Origin: Planctomycetota bacterium
GTDB taxonomy: Bacteria; Planctomycetota; PUPC01; JABMSA01
DNA: 9,260 nucleotides
Assembly (NCBI GenBank): GCA_013202185.1
Contig: JABMSA010000429.1
Location: 1 to 9,260, forward strand
Direction: 5' to 3'
The translations under genes and the position numbers were made by a program. Position 1 is the first letter of the stretch; each line of letters begins with the position of its first letter. Positions 6,882 to 9,260 of the stretch are shown one piece after another. Under the pieces are notes generated by a model. It made no database searches and had not been told where the DNA came from. It worked only from the letters and a program-made list of their open reading frames with translations.

Positions 6882-8068
6882 CACCCAAGGAAAAGCGGCC
6901 GCTTCTCGTAGTCGACGACGAAATCAACATCCTGCATTCGCTGCACGATCTCTTCCGGCTCGACTACAAAGTGCATACTGCCGAAAGCGGCCCCGAGGCA
7001 ATGAAAATACTCGCCCGGAACGAAGTGCACGTGGTGATGGCCGATCAGCGCATGCCCGAGATGACCGGCACCGAGTTCCTCGCCGCCGTCAAGGAACGCT
7101 ATCCCGACGTCATCAGGCTCGTGTTCACCGGATACGCCGACGTCCGAACGGTGATCGAGGCCATCAACGAGGGCAGCGTTTATCGATACATCACCAAGCC
7201 CTGGGAGCCCGATGAGTTGAAAACAGTGATCGCGCAGGCGATGGATCAGTACCGCCTGGTCGCCGAACGCGAGCACCTGATGGGGAAGCTGACAGTCGCC
7301 AACGAACACCTGAAGGAAGCAAACGAAGATCTGCGCAATGCCTACGAGGATCTGCAGGAACTCGACCGCGTAAAATCCGTATTCGTAGACATCGCCAGCC
7401 ACGAGCTTCGCACGCCGGTTTTCGTCATCTCGGGTTTTGCCAAGTTGCTTGCACGTCGGGCCGAAAAAACACCAAGGGAGCTGCAATCGATCATCGAAAG
7501 CGCCAACCGCCTCGCAAACATAGTGGTCAACATGGCCAAGCTGATGGAATCCGAGGAATGGGAGCATCCGCTGAACAAGCAGCATATGCCGCCGGGCGAA
7601 CTCGTCGAGCGCGCCGTCGACCAGGTTCAGCCGTTCGTCGAAATGCGCCGGCAAAACCTCGAAACGATGGTATCCGATGGCCTGCCCCCCGTCGACGTTG
7701 AGCCGTCGCTGATAATCGACGCGCTCGTCAATCTTCTCATGAACGCCGTAAAGTTCACGCGAGACGACGGACGCATCACCGTCGCAGCCACGCCGGGCAA
7801 GAAGGAAGGCTTCGTGGATATCACCGTTTCCGACACGGGCATCGGAATCCCGCCCGAAGAGCTGCCACATATCTTCCGCAGGTTCTTCAGCACGTTCGAC
7901 ACCTCGCATCACACATCGGGCGAATATGAATTCGGACGCCGCGGGATCGGCCTGGGCCTGCCCGTGGTCCGCAGGTTCGTCGAAATGCACGGCGGCGAAG
8001 TAGGCGTCGAGAGCGAGGTCGGCGCAGGAAGCACTTTCACCATATCGCTGCCCGCCGTAAAACAATAA
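6878..8068 (+). CDS. Response regulator-histidine kinase fusion (REC-HisKA-HATPase), soluble
   Basis: The product is 396 residues with no membrane segment. The N-terminal receiver domain (~8-125) has Asp13/Asp14, phosphoacceptor Asp56 in MADQRMP, Thr84 and Lys107 in YITKPW. It resembles receivers that regulate two-component cascades. A helical linker (~126-165) leads to a HisKA domain with His175 in ASHELRTP. The HATPase domain has an N-box NLLMNAVKF, G1 DTGIGI, an F-box-like FRRFFSTF and G2 GIGLGLP. All key residues are present. There is no DNA-binding, cyclic-di-GMP or other output domain, so it probably receives phosphate from the upstream membrane kinase and controls its own kinase activity toward an unlinked or downstream partner. 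Translation is coupled by the ATGA overlap, with GGAGA 7 nt before the start. The direction of phosphate flow is inferred. Confidence 0.95.
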   Translation: MTPKEKRPLLVVDDEINILHSLHDLFRLDYKVHTAESGPEAMKILARNEVHVVMADQRMPEMTGTEFLAAVKERYPDVIRLVFTGYADVRTVIEAINEGSVYRYITKPWEPDELKTVIAQAMDQYRLVAEREHLMGKLTVANEHLKEANEDLRNAYEDLQELDRVKSVFVDIASHELRTPVFVISGFAKLLARRAEKTPRELQSIIESANRLANIVVNMAKLMESEEWEHPLNKQHMPPGELVERAVDQVQPFVEMRRQNLETMVSDGLPPVDVEPSLIIDALVNLLMNAVKFTRDDGRITVAATPGKKEGFVDITVSDTGIGIPPEELPHIFRRFFSTFDTSHHTSGEYEFGRRGIGLGLPVVRRFVEMHGGEVGVESEVGAGSTFTISLPAVKQ

Positions 8069-8185
8069 AGTGGCCGCCGATCTTCACCCTCGATCGGTTG
8101 CCCTCCGGTCAGGTTCGCCGGGCTTGTGCCGAGGCCCCCTGCCGGCTTGCCCGACAGGAGCAAAAGTTCGGCGCAAAAAGCGTTC

Positions 8186-8208
8186 GACGACGACGACGAT
8201 TCGGATCG
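8186..8208 (+). repeat. Second (GAC)n tract with a GATTCGGATCG word
   Basis: A short run of GAC units leads into GATTCGGATCG (8198-8208). The same 11-base word stands at 2811-2821, at the start of the other GAC/GAG tract. Both copies lie in intergenic DNA upstream of a plus-strand gene. They may be drifted copies of a dispersed low-complexity element; the order of word and tract is reversed between the sites. Confidence 0.4.
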
Positions 8209-8225
8209 GCCCTGACCGGCCCGAT
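8205..8225 (+). other. Imperfect inverted repeat upstream of the PHP gene
   Basis: ATCGG plus CC (8205-8211) can pair with GG(C)CCGAT (8218-8225), giving a 7-bp stem with one bulged C around a 6-nt loop. It lies about 32 nt before the ATG at 8258. No T-run follows on either side, so an intrinsic terminator is unlikely. It could be an operator or leader structure. GC-rich DNA makes such pairings common, hence the low score. Confidence 0.25.
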
Positions 8226-8257
8226 TGGACCAAACGAACAACCACGGACTGCATTCC

Positions 8258-9260
8258 ATGAGAACCGACGATCTTGTACGAGCACTTGGAAACCCCCGCA
8301 AGGACGAATTCGCATACGATGGTTTCAGAGCGGCCCACAGCGGCGAAGCCTGGGCATCGATCGACAGGCTCGAGGCGCTTGCACAGCTCAAGCACCTCGC
8401 CGACACCGGAAAAACACCCTCGCCCAAGCGGCGGCGCGGCACGAACACTCACATCCACACAAACGAGAGCTTCGGCATTTTCCGCAGCCCGTCCGAAGCG
8501 GCCTGGCAAGGATTCCTGGCGGGGCTCGACGTGCTCGGCATCAACGACCACTACACCATCGACGGGCACGATGAGTTTCGCGAGGCCTGCCGCATACTCG
8601 GCCTCCGCGCAACTTTCAGCATGGAGGCCGTGGCGATGGACACAAGCCTCCGCGACGCCGGCGTGCGCTGCAACGACCCCGGAAACGCCGGCCGCACCTA
8701 CCTCTCGGCAAAAGGAATTGTGACCCCACTGGCCGAAGGCTCCAAGGGAGGCAACGACTTGGACATCATGAAACGATCCCTGATGGATCGCAACAGGAAA
8801 ATAGTCGAAAAGCTCAACAAGCTCATGGCGCCGCTCGAGCCGAAGCTGCAGATGGTGTTTGGCGACGTGCTCGTGTTCACACCGCGCGGCAACACCACAG
8901 AGCGCCACGTGTGCCAGTCACTCGCCGAGCTGATAGCCCGCTCGATACCCGATCAGTCGATGAGGATGGAATACATCACGAAGCTCGCCGGCGACATTGA
9001 AGAGAGCGACCTCGCCAACGACGCATCGTATCAGAACATGCTTCGCGCCCGGCTGGTAAAGGCCGGCAGGCCCGCTTACGTGGAGGAGTCGCCCGAGGCA
9101 TTCCTGTCGTGGGAACGAATGATCGCAATGTTTCGCGAGTACGGATCGATACCTTCATACCCGGTGCTCGGAAACCCCGTCACCGAGTTCGAGGAGGACC
9201 TCGACGAGATGTTCGCCGCCATCGAGCGGCTCGGTATTTACGCCATCGAGGAGATCCCCC
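8258..9260 (+). CDS. PHP-domain metal-dependent hydrolase, C-terminus cut by window edge
   Basis: There are 334 complete codons visible before the right edge. After an N-terminal extension of about 60 residues ending in a basic KRRRG, the PHP signature begins: THIHTN with His65 and His67, then GINDHYT with Asp97/His98, His104, and SMEA with Glu123. These fit the metal-binding motifs of the PHP (polymerase and histidinol phosphatase) superfamily, whose stand-alone members are often phosphoesterases. The substrate cannot be read from the sequence. The later part (~145-330) is helical and charged, and the visible end IYAIEEIP may lead into further C-terminal PHP motifs. The start is the only ATG near the beginning of the conserved frame; its Shine-Dalgarno is weak (GGA 9 nt upstream). 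It may share the kinase operon's transcript, but a functional link is speculative. Confidence 0.85.
   Translation, partial: MRTDDLVRALGNPRKDEFAYDGFRAAHSGEAWASIDRLEALAQLKHLADTGKTPSPKRRRGTNTHIHTNESFGIFRSPSEAAWQGFLAGLDVLGINDHYTIDGHDEFREACRILGLRATFSMEAVAMDTSLRDAGVRCNDPGNAGRTYLSAKGIVTPLAEGSKGGNDLDIMKRSLMDRNRKIVEKLNKLMAPLEPKLQMVFGDVLVFTPRGNTTERHVCQSLAELIARSIPDQSMRMEYITKLAGDIEESDLANDASYQNMLRARLVKAGRPAYVEESPEAFLSWERMIAMFREYGSIPSYPVLGNPVTEFEEDLDEMFAAIERLGIYAIEEIP

Larger units (their letters stand above)
8069..8257. other. Intergenic spacer between the kinase operon and the PHP gene
   Basis: About 190 bases separate the REC-kinase stop from the PHP start. They hold the GAC tract and the inverted repeat listed separately, plus a weaker stem at 8139-8157 with a C-A mismatch. 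I see no convincing promoter and no canonical terminator, so read-through from the kinase operon into the PHP gene cannot be excluded. Confidence 0.5.

Noticed and set aside
5763..8065. Long minus-strand frames (5763-6884 and 6770-8065) opposite the kinase genes
   Set aside because: The plus strand encodes complete kinase motifs throughout; the antisense products match no family I recognise and show none of its motifs. They are codon-bias shadows in GC-rich DNA.
8139..8157. Stem CTGCCGG/CCGACAG as a terminator for the kinase operon
   Set aside because: The stem has a C-A mismatch and no following T-run on the plus strand; such weak stems are common in GC-rich spacers.
1..9260. tRNA or rRNA genes, CRISPR array, insertion sequence or integrase
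   Set aside because: I saw no regularly spaced repeats, no transposase or recombinase motifs and no recognisable RNA gene in reading both strands; tRNA detection by eye is limited.

Overview
The window is about 60% GC (estimated by eye), bacterial and gene-dense. The mix of genes suggests a large-genome environmental bacterium, possibly Planctomycetota or a related lineage. It includes a modular STAND ATPase with TPRs, a two-kinase signalling operon, exported lineage-specific paralogues and GAC/GAG low-complexity tracts between genes. No marker gene is present, so the phylum is a guess.

Layout, left to right. (1) Positions 1-2619, minus strand, hold one continuous reading frame that leaves the left edge with at least 873 codons. 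It fuses an N-terminal HNH nuclease domain to an NB-ARC/STAND-type ATPase and a TPR-rich C-terminus. (2) Positions 2620-2913 form a divergent regulatory region. It has a good sigma70-like promoter facing right, a weaker candidate facing left, and a GAC/GAG-rich leader with a perfect 8-bp hairpin. (3) Positions 2914-3711 and 3746-4567, plus strand, are two tandem, diverged paralogues with signal peptides and unknown function. (4) Positions 4568-4775 are a spacer with a possible 22-codon leader ORF that ends on the start codon of the next gene. (5) Positions 4776-6881 and 6878-8068, plus strand, are a membrane sensor histidine kinase overlapping (ATGA) a soluble REC-HisKA-HATPase protein. (6) Positions 8069-8257 are a spacer with a second GAC tract and an imperfect inverted repeat. 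(7) From 8258 off the right edge, plus strand, lies a PHP-domain metal-dependent hydrolase.

How the parts may work together (inference). The two kinases probably form one relay: the membrane kinase senses an extracytoplasmic signal and its partner receives phosphate on Asp56, then feeds its own kinase module. No DNA-binding or enzymatic output is encoded in the window, so the final target lies elsewhere, possibly downstream. The exported pair is likely one transcription unit acting in the envelope or periplasm. The HNH-STAND-TPR protein is the best candidate for a conflict or defence system: in such proteins the repeats typically sense, the ATPase switches and the N-terminal domain kills or cuts. 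Its link to the exported pair appears to be only a shared divergent intergenic region.
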